DNA of 64,000 nucleotides from Chrysemys picta bellii. Its lineage: Eukaryota; Chordata; Testudines; Emydidae. The notes under the pieces are model-generated. The model was not told the DNA's origin. It did no database searches and saw only the letters and a list, made by a program, of their open reading frames with translations. The DNA lies in assembly GCF_011386835.1 (NCBI RefSeq), contig NC_088791.1:125340943-125404942 (forward strand), in the 5' to 3' direction. Below are positions 1 to 9,974 of the stretch, piece by piece. Position numbers and translations under genes: made by a program. Every line of letters begins with the position of its first letter. The first letter of the stretch is position 1.

Positions 1-1114
1 AAAGTGTTACATAAACAGGACAGGTGAAATATCATCATGTAAAGCAACCATAAACACATGAAAAGACCTAGGTTTACAATTTATGATTAAAACTCTACCA
101 TCTACACAATATACATAGACATAAAATGTAAAAACTTAAATATCTTAGAAACAGTAGCCAATCAGTTGTTTTAATTGTCATATTTGAATTCAGCACATCA
201 AAATACATAATAAATAGCACATTTTATCTCTGAAGCAGACGACTTCTCAAAAATTGTAGACCAGTGTTATTTGTTTATATTCATCCTTTGTAATTTGACC
301 TAGTTTCCGCTTTTTGTAGGACTTTTTTTTTTTATTTTTAGATCATTGAAGATCTTGAATTTAGTCATATTCAATATGTTGACGTACGAGTGGGTATCAG
401 AGCAACTGGCAGAGATGAGCACCACCAGGGGTGGGAATACTATGAGAAGATAAGCGCAATAGAACACCCCCTACAAGGTTTGGGACAACAGTTGGTCTGG
501 ATTAGGGAGGAAACTCACCCAGTTTACTGTGAGTTGGAATGAATTCTCAGAACCTCCACTTCAGCATTCTCCACTCAGCCTGCTGAACTACTAATAGCCA
601 GGAAGTGCCTAGCAGTCTAGTCGCTAGGAAGAAGCAGGAAAACAATGACTAGATAGAACAGGGGAATGAGGAGCTAGATGGGGACATAAATCTGGGTTCC
701 CACATATCCCCATAACATGGAATCTCACCTCCATCTCTTCGACTACGTGGGCTGCTGTTCCTGTTTAGGGAGGAAGTGGCCAGTTCAGCAGGAATAGATG
801 CCCAGACCCAAAATAGTGCACAAGTGGAGATTTAGTTTGTTTTGGTTTTTGCACTGATAATGCAATGTAAAATTTCTAAAGTCATAGAGTTTTATTACAA
901 GAAATTACACAATTATGTCAAAAAGCATTTCCATTACATTGTATCTATCAGCCTGTCAACACCAGACCACAGCACCTAATTAGCATGCTGCTTTTATCTA
1001 CCTTAAGTCACATTTCAGGCTGCCTTTCTAGTCACAGCATGGAAAACATTCCTAGGCAGGTTCATTGTGTCTCACCGAGAAACACTCGATGCACTTTAAA
1101 AGAAAATATTTATA
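1..1114. other. Non-coding stretch, one exon-like open frame
   Basis: AT-rich sequence with no recognised repeat family. The only structure I see is a T-rich tract ending in AG at 340-341, followed by a 66-codon open frame (342-539, stop TGA at 540-542). It resembles a splice acceptor plus a short terminal exon, but the translated sequence matches nothing I recognise and no donor or neighbouring exon supports it. Confidence 0.4.
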
Positions 1115-1122
1115 TTGTTCCT

Positions 1123-1933
1123 CAGGGCTGTCCCTAGCCATTTGGGTGCCCTACGCAGCCCCCCCGGGCCTCCCTCCCCCACGGTCTGGGAGGCAGGAGC
1201 TGTGGGGTCCCCTTTTGGGGGCCCCACAGGCCCAGAGGATTAGCAGGGGGCCGGGAGCAGCCCGCTCTGCTTCCCTCGCCCCCGCCCCAGCCGTGTCGCT
1301 TGGGGGAGGGGGTTTGGGGGAAGGGATCCCCCACTCACCGGCAGGAAGCGGAGCAGCCCGGCCCCAGCCCGCTCTACTCCGCCAACTGCCAGCCACAGCG
1401 CTCCACTTCCCGCTGCCGGTGAGAGCTGGGGGTGGTCCTTTCTCCAACCCGAGCGACATGGCTGGGGCTGGGTTAAGGGAAGCGGAGTGGGCCGGGGCCG
1501 CGTCTCTCCGCTTCCCGCTGCCGGTGAGTGCAGGGAGAGATCCTATCCCCGAACTCCCCGGTGGCGGGAAGCGGAACACCACGGCTGGGAGCTGGCGGAG
1601 TAGAGCGGACTGGGGCCAGGTTGCTCTGCTTCCCGCCGCTGCCGGTGAGTGCGGGGTCGCTGGGGGAAGAGGTGGAATGGGGGCGGGCTGGGGGCGGAGC
1701 AGGGGGGAATGTTAAGAGGCAGGGATGAGGGAATTGTCCGGGGCCCCACACCCCGCTAGGGACGGCCCTGCCCCTTGCAGGGGGGGCCGGCCAAGGGATA
1801 GGACTGGTCGCTGCGGCTGGAGCTGCCGCATATGCAGCATGCAGCTGCCTAGGGCACCACGAAATTTGCTGCAATTTGGTGCCCAAAATTTCATGGTGCC
1901 CTATGCAGCTGCGTATGCCTAAGGACGGCCCTG
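1123..1933. mobile_element. GC-rich non-autonomous hAT-like transposon
   Basis: The left end reads CAGGGCTGTCC and the right end GGACGGCCCTG, so the termini are inverted repeats with one mismatch. The 8-bp sequence TTGTTCCT lies directly on both sides (1115-1122 and 1934-1941), which is the duplication length of hAT transposases. The interior is very GC-rich and holds three diverged copies of a segment around CTTCCCGCTGCCGGTGAG (near 1,405, 1,511 and 1,629). Open frames here of up to 216 residues are low-complexity Gly/Pro/Ala translations and not genes. It encodes no transposase, so it must have been moved in trans. Confidence 0.8.
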
Positions 1934-1941
1934 TTGTTCCT

Positions 1942-2990
1942 CAGATTGCATATATGCTACATATTTTTATTATTCAAAGCTGTCCTGCAAGCTTGTTTGT
2001 GTGAAATGAAGTTTAATTCTTGTAAACAAAGGCTCTGGTATTTTGCACATCAACCATGCTGTTCTATCATAGCAATAAAATATCAGTTCACTCCTCACTC
2101 GCCCATACGAACATAAAACCATCCAAGACTAAAAAGCAGAATAATTCAACTCTTTGTAAACTTCCTCACTATACAAAAGATAATTGGATAATTAATGAAG
2201 GTTGTTTTTCATGACACCCTTTCTTCCCGCCCCCAAGAGCATTACAAAAAATTGACTTCTGCTACATTATTATCTACTCTGCTGCTCCACACCTGGTTCC
2301 CGCCTCCGTTTGAAAGTGAGAGTTTGAAAGCATGTGCCCAGAGCAGTTCTGAATTGTTAAGCCTGCCCCCTTGCAGACGGTGCTAACAGCCTCAGGGGCA
2401 GCTGCTTATTTGTCTAGCTATGCATAGGTTGATGTTGGCCCAGTTGCTTCAACATTCCACTCTTAATCAAAAACGTCTCCTTTGTTTTCAAGCATGGTCC
2501 ACAAAATACAACCGGGAAATATGATAATCATGACATTAGTGATGAAAGTCATTGTGGGTAAACAGATGTCTTCATTGTGCTTTCAGTTTCCCCAAATCAC
2601 AGTCCTTTCACCATCCTGCACTGCCTGTGTGTGCAGCCAAATCTGCATCCTGCAGGGTCAGTGGAATAAGGAGGAGTGAAAGTGGATTTTCTAAAGGAAA
2701 TGAGTCAATAAGGAGCACAAGTCTCATTTAAAGTCAAAATTATATCTTGCATGTAGGCCCCTTTGGAAATCCCACTGTTTAAGCCAAGTATGAAAAAATA
2801 GGGGATTTTACAGATGTAGTAATCAAACAACTAATCAGATTTTGCTGAAAGATGGCATGAAAATGATTTTTTTTAAAGGGGTCACTTTTTTTCTTTTTTT
2901 TTTTAAATAGAAGTATCTGGAGTGGCAAGTCCTGGCTTTCCTGGAGGAGCACTGGCATATTTCATAGCAAGTGTATTTTCAGCACTCACT
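1942..2990. other. Non-coding stretch without recognised features
   Basis: Ordinary AT-rich sequence with short homopolymer runs, such as the T-tract near 2,885-2,905. I see no repeat family, gene or RNA that I can support. Confidence 0.4.
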
Positions 2991-2999
2991 TTCCAGGCC

Positions 3000-3440
3000 C
3001 TTCACAGACAATCCCCATTCCTCCTATCTTTCATTCATCACCAAGCTGTTGGTGCTCATCTCCAATTGTCCATGACGCCAACCAGCATCGCCCAATCATT
3101 AAATTTTCAAGCAAGCACCTTTGTGCTTTCTCCCATGGTGCCCCAGAGGCCTGGGAGATAATCCTGTAAATATCTCATGATCCACCTTCAAATTCCTCCT
3201 CAAAACTCTCCTTTGCAGGGATGCCTACAAAAACTTGACAACAGTTAGGTTACTGGTATGCAGTCCACTGTCTATCATGCTGACCAGTATTGTCGCATTA
3301 TTTCCCTGTACTTCCCCATCTGTCTGTGTCAATTTGTTCTCTCTTGTCTGCTAATTAGATTGCAAGCTCTTTTTGTGCTGTGTTTGTATGATGCCTAGTA
3401 TAGTGGCATCCTATGATAATACAACAAATAATAATTGATT
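3000..3440 (+). mobile_element. Old LINE 3' end (L2/CR1 type)
   Basis: The 3,100-3,240 stretch has the composition and translated pattern of a LINE reverse-transcriptase C-terminus, where an Ala-Pro-x-Ala-Trp-like segment is followed by Ser-rich 'SNSSSKLS'-type residues in broken frames. Next comes a 3' untranslated tail with 'gattgcaagctcttt' and 'gtttgtatgatgcctagtatagtgg', ending in an ATAATA-rich stretch at 3,415-3,435. Similar tails in antisense lie near 41,236 and 58,470. Frames are interrupted and the copy is ancient. Clade assignment (L2 or CR1/L3) is uncertain. Confidence 0.55.
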
Positions 3441-4388
3441 GAATGGGGATGGTCTTGAATCATTAAAAAAACCTTTTTGTCCAAAACATTCATTGGACAT
3501 TACATTAAGAAGGTGTTAACAAAAAGCAAACAAAAAGACCAAAAAAAAAAAAAAAGAATTTTATAGTCTGACTTAAAATCCCTTCTTCTCTCCTTTGTTC
3601 AGCTTTCACTCTCTGGACTACTGCAATATTGTTGATTCACTAGTTCTTTATCATCTGGGGATATTTTAAACTAGACAAGACCTGAATTCGTAATGTAAAC
3701 AAGCAGAAAACAATAACTTTTTTTTTTTTTTAAAAAGGGGGCACAAGATCAACTTTAAGTTAAAAAAATGTTTCTAAGCTAAGGCTAAGAGGGGAAAATA
3801 GCCTCCCAAAGAAATGTGTGTGTCAAAATGATTAGCCACATAAAAAGAGTTTATAATGGAAATTGCATTTTAGGTTTAAATATAGAGGTTAGTCCACTCC
3901 CTCTAGTCCCATTGACTTCAGTGGGGTTTGAATTTGGCCCTGTACTATATGATCAAGCATAAACCTATGTAAATACAGCTATGTTTTTATATCTCTAAAG
4001 TACCAAATGAACACTTCAATGATGTGATACTTCAAATGTTACCAAACACTATCCGAAATTAATATTTGTAGGACAAAGATTTTCAAACCTGAGAGTCTGA
4101 AGATAGGCACTTAAATACATATTTAGGAGCTTTAATAATTGTTTTCAATAACCTGGATGAAAATTATTCTAAATAATTCAGATTTGTCACAGTTTATATT
4201 CTGTGCATATTTCTGATTTGGGGCTGAAGACTGGAAGAGGGGTTAAAGCAGGAAGAATCAGGTTAGTTTCTTTCAACCAGGATTCCTCAGACATTATATA
4301 TATGAGAGATGCACCATGCATCCTTAGCAAAATAAGAGTCATTCAGAACTTTGGGGACCCCTGAACCTTGGCTGACCAGAGGGCAATT
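3441..4388. other. Non-coding stretch
   Basis: Unique-looking AT-rich DNA with poly-A (3,540-3,555) and poly-T (3,720-3,732) runs. A short fragment at 3,895-3,945 carries the 'cccattgacttcagtgggg' core shared with the palindromic elements found elsewhere in the window. Confidence 0.4.
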
Positions 4389-5006
4389 AGGACCCAACCA
4401 AATTCATGGTCCATTCTGATCAATTTCACTGTCATAGAATTTTTAAAATGGTAAATTTCATGATTTCAGCTATTTAAATCTGAAATTTCACGGAGCTGTA
4501 ATTTTAGGGGATCTGACTCATAAAGGAGTTGTGGGGGGGGGTTGCAAGGTTATTGTAGGGGGGGTTGCGGTACTGCTATCCTTACTTCTGCGCTGCTGCT
4601 GGCAGCGGTGCTGCCTTCAGAGCTCGGTAGCTGGAGAACGGCAGCTGCTGGCCGGGAGCCCAGCTCTGAAGGCAGTCTGGCCACCAGCAGCAGCGCAGAA
4701 TTAAGGATGGCATGGTATGGTATTGCCACCCTTACTTTTGCACTGCTGCTGGCAGGGCACTGCCTTCAGAGCTGGGTGCCTGGCTAACAGTCGATGTTCT
4801 CCAGCCACCCAGCGCTGAAAGCAGTTCAGAAGTAAGGGTGGCAATATTGTGACCCTCCCTGCAACTCCGTTTTGGGTCAGGACCCCCAGTTTGAGAAATG
4901 CTGGTCTCCCCTGTGAAATCTGTATACTATAGGGTAAAAGCACACAAAAGACCGGATTTCATGGTCCATGATGCATTTTTCATGGCTATGAATTTGGTAG
5001 GGTCCT
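4389..5006. mobile_element. Non-autonomous DNA transposon with double hairpin
   Basis: The ends form long inverted repeats: AGGACCCAACCAAATTCATGG at the left, and the reverse complement of the right end starts AGGACCCTACCAAATTCAT. Three bases, ATT, flank both sides (4386-4388 and 5007-5009), a possible short target duplication. The interior has two successive stem-loops built on the same 'cttacttctgcgctgctgctgg' module (near 4,583-4,710 and 4,731-4,850). The right part also contains a segment similar to the terminal sequence of the hAT MITE at 45,594. Superfamily is not certain. There are no coding frames of note. Confidence 0.65.
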
Positions 5007-5009
5007 ATT

Positions 5010-6928
5010 TATAATATTATACATGTTACTGCAGTGCAATACAATCTAAAATATTATGTGAGTTTGTGTAGAAATTTCACTAATTCTGATGTCTGAATTA
5101 AACTAGAAGGTATGCCATATTGTCTCAAACTATTGTATGTTAGAAACCAGCATTAAGCTCCTTTAGAAGGTTTGACAATCCACTTAAAAAACCTTGCAAT
5201 AGTCTTTCATTAGCATCACCTATGGTGTATGTTTAAGCAGAGTAACAGAGTAACACAATATAAATGGAAAAAATAAATAGTACAAATCAGGTCATATGAG
5301 AGGTTATTCAGAAAAATGACACAGAGAGGGAAACACTCAGCCCAACTGCTGAGCAATCCTTTCAGCAATGAAATGCAGAAGTGAAAGCTATTGAATACAA
5401 GAAACAAGTGTAGGTAAAATATTCTCAGAATCCAACTGAGAGAACGACTATTTTAGCGTAATGAAAGCACTTTTAGATTTAGTATGTAGGAAAATGTTTA
5501 TAGTTAATTAAATTTAGCATCTGTCAGAGCTCACTCATTACTGATGACTTAATAGCCAGGTTAGTGGAAACTATAGTCAATACGTTGATCGTCTGTGAAC
5601 GGAAAACTGAGCATACTACCTAGTTTGAACAATCTTTTTTTTTTTTTAAATAAGAGCCAGTATGCAAAATGAAAATTTAGGGCCTGGTCCAACTCCTGTT
5701 GAAGTCAATGGATCAGGACTTAAATACATAAGCATAAATAAATTAAGATTAGCAATATCATACCTTTGCATGGCACTTTTCATCTTAAAACATCCCTCAG
5801 CAATAATGAATTTTATAAACTTAGTCTGCTATACAAACGACACCAAGGGATCAATTCATTCACCACTGAAACACAGCCAATTATGAGTAAAACATGGCAG
5901 CAGTTTACCAGTACACAGCAACACTACACAAAAGTGAAGGACGACAACCAGTTCAAGCTTAAAGGGGAATTTACACAGGCATAATGTCATTAATTGTTTT
6001 AAAATTTGGGCACAGCACTGGGATTAGAACCAGATTTTTACAAACATGCCCTGAGATCTTTAGTGACTTCAAGTGATCAAGATTTTCGTTTTACTTCTCG
6101 TCTGAAAGACAGCACTGTAACTTGAAGTTAGATGCTAGGACATTGCATAGAAAGAAAGAGTACTTCTGGTATAAAGGGCTAGAACCTTCCTTTGAGATTT
6201 AGAACTGCTCTGTGAGTCACATTGACTGGCAAATCAGGCTGGTCCTATTTGTTCCAAATGAGGAGCACAAAAGGGTTTCGGTGTCTGTCTGGGGCAGAAG
6301 GAACAAGGGACAGGATCAGAGATATCCTGTAAGGAAAATCCCTAGGTATGGACATCCCAAGCTCAGACAAAAGTTTAGTCTGAGTTCTTAGGTTTTGTTT
6401 GCATTTACTTAAGTTAACGCTAAAGGCAAACCCCAGGAAAGGGGCATGTTTGGGCCAGATTCTATGCTCTTATATTGTGTTATGAGCAAGATGGAAATGC
6501 CGCCTGTTATCCAGAAACCCCCATCAGCACAAGTAACACAGCACAACCTCGAATTGAAGAATTGGTTCACTATTGCTAAAAGGGAAAAAATGTCAAATGA
6601 ATCACCATCATCACTTTCCGCAGCACAAAGGTGTTGCTTACATGTGTGGTCACCAGTGTGTTGCGAGTGGACCCAAATTGCTGGGTACTATGTGCTTCCA
6701 ATCCCAATGGGTCTGGGTAGAGTCACACAGACATACTCTCCCCTAATCTGAGCTCCTCTTCGGTGGGTTTGTGGTTTGTCAGTGTTTCAGGCTGGGTAGA
6801 GTGCCCCCTGCCTCTTGTTCCCACATTCCTTGTATGGCAATGGTTGGCCCCCTGCACACATCAGGACCCTACTATAAAATACGGTTTTACTGTTCAGTCA
6901 CTGTACGTTTGAATACATGAACACTATA
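5010..6928. other. Non-coding stretch
   Basis: Mostly unique AT-rich sequence. A short 'gggcctggtcc...gaagtcaatgg' module occurs at 5,678-5,715. A 101-codon open frame at 6,446-6,751 has no recognisable domain and no splice support; I do not call it a gene. Confidence 0.4.
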
Positions 6929-7120
6929 TACACCTCTACCCCGATATAACGCTGTCCTTGGGAGTAAAAAAATCTTACCGCGTTATAGGTGAAATCGCGT
7001 TATATCGAACTTGCTTTGATCCACCGGAGTGCGCAGCCCTCCCCCCCCATAGCGCTGCTTTACCGCGTTATATCCGAATTCATGTTATATTGAGTCATGT
7101 TATATCGGGGTAGAGGTGTA
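6929..7120. mobile_element. TA-flanked MITE (ends TACACCTCTACCCCGATATAAC)
   Basis: The left end (6929 onward) reads TACACCTCTACCCCGATATAAC and the right end reads its near-perfect reverse complement ending at 7120. TA at both ends fits a Tc1/mariner-like TA duplication, but the superfamily is inferred from that alone. Internal repeats of 'cgcgttatat' create extra inverted pairs. A second copy of the same family lies at 51,831-52,025, and the two share the interior, so this is a dispersed family. No coding capacity. Confidence 0.75.
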
Positions 7121-7640
7121 TTTGCATACACTGCAGGTTTCCCAACAGCAGCTTGGAATAAGACCTCCCTTTGCCAATCGGCACCACAAGAACTCTTATG
7201 TCCTTCAAAATGTGGAAGGCCTGAAATGTCAGAGAGGTTTTGTAGCACAGCTACTGATGGCACCGCCCCCAAGTAGTTCTGCAATGTTTAGAAAACAAAA
7301 AACAGGTTTGAATTTTTAACTTACCTTTGTCTCTGCACTTCTTTCACTGTGCTTAACCAAGCTGTGTCCAGGGAGCTTCTGTGGTCTGAAGCATCCCTTT
7401 CACAATATACTGAAGTTCAGTTTGGAAAAGTAACATTTTATGTCCTTGAAATTCCACATGGATGTTTTCTGTGCTCCTGCAATGGGCTATGTGAGACAAT
7501 AACCCTCTGTGTCTTGTCCTGTTCCAGGCCCCTCAATCTCTACTGGCTGCAGCTCCTCCCCAGCTCACCCACATGGCAGCAGAAGCCTGAGCCAATGTTC
7601 CTTCACAGGCCGTTCCAACGGGAAGCGTTGCTGTGATGAA
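7121..7640. other. Non-coding stretch left of the Harbinger remnant
   Basis: No clear repeat or gene. A 95-codon open frame at 7,349-7,636 has no recognised domain. It may be the outer part of the Harbinger element that follows, since no left terminal repeat of that element is visible. Confidence 0.3.
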
Positions 7641-8290
7641 CTTATGGTTGAAGTTCTGGAGAGGGCCAACAACCAGGTCCAGTACTGAAGACAGTGGAAT
7701 TATAGCTAGAGGAAAGGCATGGTGAGAGGCAAAAGGAGAGCCTCAGACTGGCTGCACTGCTTGAGGACAGGGTTTCACCGTGGGAACAGGAATGACAGCT
7801 AAGCGGGGAAGGACAGAGCTCAGCAGAAAGAACTGTTTGAATAGCTGATATCATTAATAGCTTCAAGAATACCTGCTCCTGCTGCATTACCTGGACCATG
7901 GTCTGAGTCCCCTCCGCAGTACCCTATGATGCAGCTCAGAAGCAGTTTGGAAGACTCTTGGCCCATTCAATCGGGCTCCATGAGCAACTATGTCCCATGC
8001 AGGCCTCCATATTGACCCTCTCCCCTGTGGATTCCTCCATCCCCTCCCCCATGGGCAAGTGCACAGCAAATGGGGAAGGAAGGTAAAGGATAATGGGGGA
8101 CCAGAGGACATGCAATACTGGGGCATTTCTGTCTTGGACATGGTTTCATTGTTTGCACTTGTTCATGCACTTTGTTTGTTGTTGTTACTGGTGAGTAGGT
8201 GATGTAATGGCAGCTGGTCTGCCTGGCAATGGGTGAATATTGTACTTTTTCTAATAGACGTTTACACATAAAGCTTTTCATTTCATCAAG
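7640..8290 (+). pseudogene. Possible second gene of the Harbinger element (remnant)
   Basis: The plus-strand sequence converges on the antisense transposase at 8.5-9.5 kb. PIF/Harbinger elements usually carry a transposase gene and a Myb/SANT-like DNA-binding gene, often in opposite directions. Broken plus-strand frames between 7,850 and 8,110 are Pro/Ser-rich and stop-interrupted, as the C-terminal half of such a protein would be after decay. No helix motif can be recognised. Assignment is by position and is tentative. Confidence 0.3.
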
Positions 8291-8519
8291 ACAGTTTATT
8301 ACTATCACTGCATCACATCATACAATGTGTATCTGAGATAATAAAGGTAAATACACGCTCAGGGACCATTAGGAATTAGCATGCAAATACTGTGATTCAC
8401 TGTCCCATACCATTTCATAAGTGACCATATCATTCATAAGTATGTTGCATGGCAATCAACTCCCCACTCCTGCCCAAGCACAATAAATGAGCCCCACCCC
8501 CACCGGCACATTCATAAAG

Positions 8520-9480
8520 GCACTATTCCCCTCTCCCACACCTTCCATTGGGCCATGCAAGTCCATAGCATGAGAGCACAAAGCATCCCTGACTTTTGTT
8601 GCCAAGGTGCATCCAGCTCCAGCAGTAGGAGGTGCACTTTCTGGCTGAGTGTACTGGTTCCCTGGCCCCTCGCTGCCATTCAGGGGGAAATGGCTCACCT
8701 CTGGCTTCACAGAGATTGTGAAGAGCACAACAACCCACATAATGTGCACAGCGTTGATGACACTGGGATCCAAATGGGTCTGTAGATCCAAATGAGCCTG
8801 TCCATGAATGTAGACGCCCTAACAGCAAAAAATGCTGGCATCATGAACTTTTCCAGTGCAGTCCATGCTGACATTCATAAGTCGACGTCTGTGGTCCATG
8901 AGGGCCTGCATAACAATGGGGTAGTTCCCTTTGGGGTTCGTGTACTTATGTGCTCCTTGAGGAGGGAAATCTACGGGCATCTGAGTCCCATCAATGGCCC
9001 CATCACAGTTTGGAAACCACATTCCCTCTAAGACAGAAATTACCTCAGGAATATCATTTATGCTGGCCACCTTGGGGTAAAGCAGATGCCTGATTGCCTC
9101 AGAAACCTCTGCCTCCACTTTACCCACAGTTGATTTTCCAACTGCAAGTTGGTTGGCAACAGATCTGTAGCAATCTGGGGTGGCCAGCTTCCAGATGGTT
9201 ATAGCAACCCGCTTCTGGACTGGCAAAGCTGCCCCATGTGTGTGTCTTTACATTGGAGGGTCAGGGCAAGCTGTCCACCAAGCTCCTGAAATGTAGATTT
9301 CTTCAGGTGAAAGAGCTGGACCCATTGATAGTTGTTCCAGGCCAGTATGACAATGTGGTCCCACCAGTCTGTCTTCCAGAAGCACTAGTCTATGTAGGGG
9401 GCATCAGCAGCTGTACCGAGTGTCATGAGCAGCATCAGCCAGTTCAGCTGTGCCATGTCTGTGTCCTCTTCTTCCTCTGT
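8520..9480 (-). pseudogene. PIF/Harbinger (HARBI1-like) transposase, decayed
   Basis: A 135-residue open frame at 8,819-9,226 reads like the core of a HARBI1-type DDE transposase: a helix-turn-helix stretch with 'GKSTVGK' near residue 30, the first catalytic Asp in 'GAIDGT' (D79) and the second in 'KVHDAS' (D129). Upstream (9,230-9,480, antisense) the N-terminal region continues in another frame with an in-frame TAG. Downstream, the antisense frame at 8,523-8,828 resumes with the 'CCALHNLCEARGE' region typical of the C-terminus. The stretch between, which should hold the third acidic residue, is missing, about 100 codons judging by family length. The product cannot be an active transposase. 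It belongs to a larger element that ends near 9,974. Confidence 0.85.
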
Positions 9481-9779
9481 CATTAGCTCTGTCAGGTGCC
9501 TTTGGTGGGTCAGAAAATGCTACCGAAATATCCACCAGCATCTCATGGAAGCTCTGCCCATTTCCTGGCATAGGAGTGAAGGCACAAGCAAGAGGAGTTC
9601 TTCAAATGGCACCTCTTCCATGTTTCTGGCTGAGGTTGCTGGGAGCACACAGACCAAAATGACTATTTGGCAGGCTGTTCAAACTTTCTGCAACATGCAG
9701 GATGAACAGTAAAGTGCACCACAGAGCAGCATGGCCAAAGGGCCTTGAGCCGCCATGTTTCAGGAGGGCGCTAGGGAGT

Positions 9780-9974
9780 CTGGGATATAGTTGCTTTGAT
9801 TCGGATCTGAGTGCTGCAGTGTGGACCCAGGTTCAAGTCCAGATTAGAAAATTCTTAATGTAGGGTAGATAAGCAGTATAGATGCTCAAGCCCTTGGTTC
9901 TCTAACCCAGGATCAGCTGCTTCAAGTCCCACTAATCCTGGGCTTACATTGCAGTGTAGACATACCCATAGAGG
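9780..9974 (-). mobile_element. Terminal region of the Harbinger element
   Basis: The sequence ends in 'gcagtgtagacataccc' (about 9,951-9,971), the reverse complement of the GGGTATGTCTACACTGC-type terminus that also opens the MITE at 48,507. This marks the likely outer end of the Harbinger transposon whose transposase remnant lies at 8.5-9.5 kb. No matching opposite terminus was found upstream, so the element is truncated or its other end has decayed. Confidence 0.6.

Noticed and set aside
1065..1715. 216-residue open frame and several overlapping frames on both strands
   Set aside because: They lie in the GC-rich hAT-like element, are low-complexity Gly/Pro/Ala/Arg translations and cross its left boundary.
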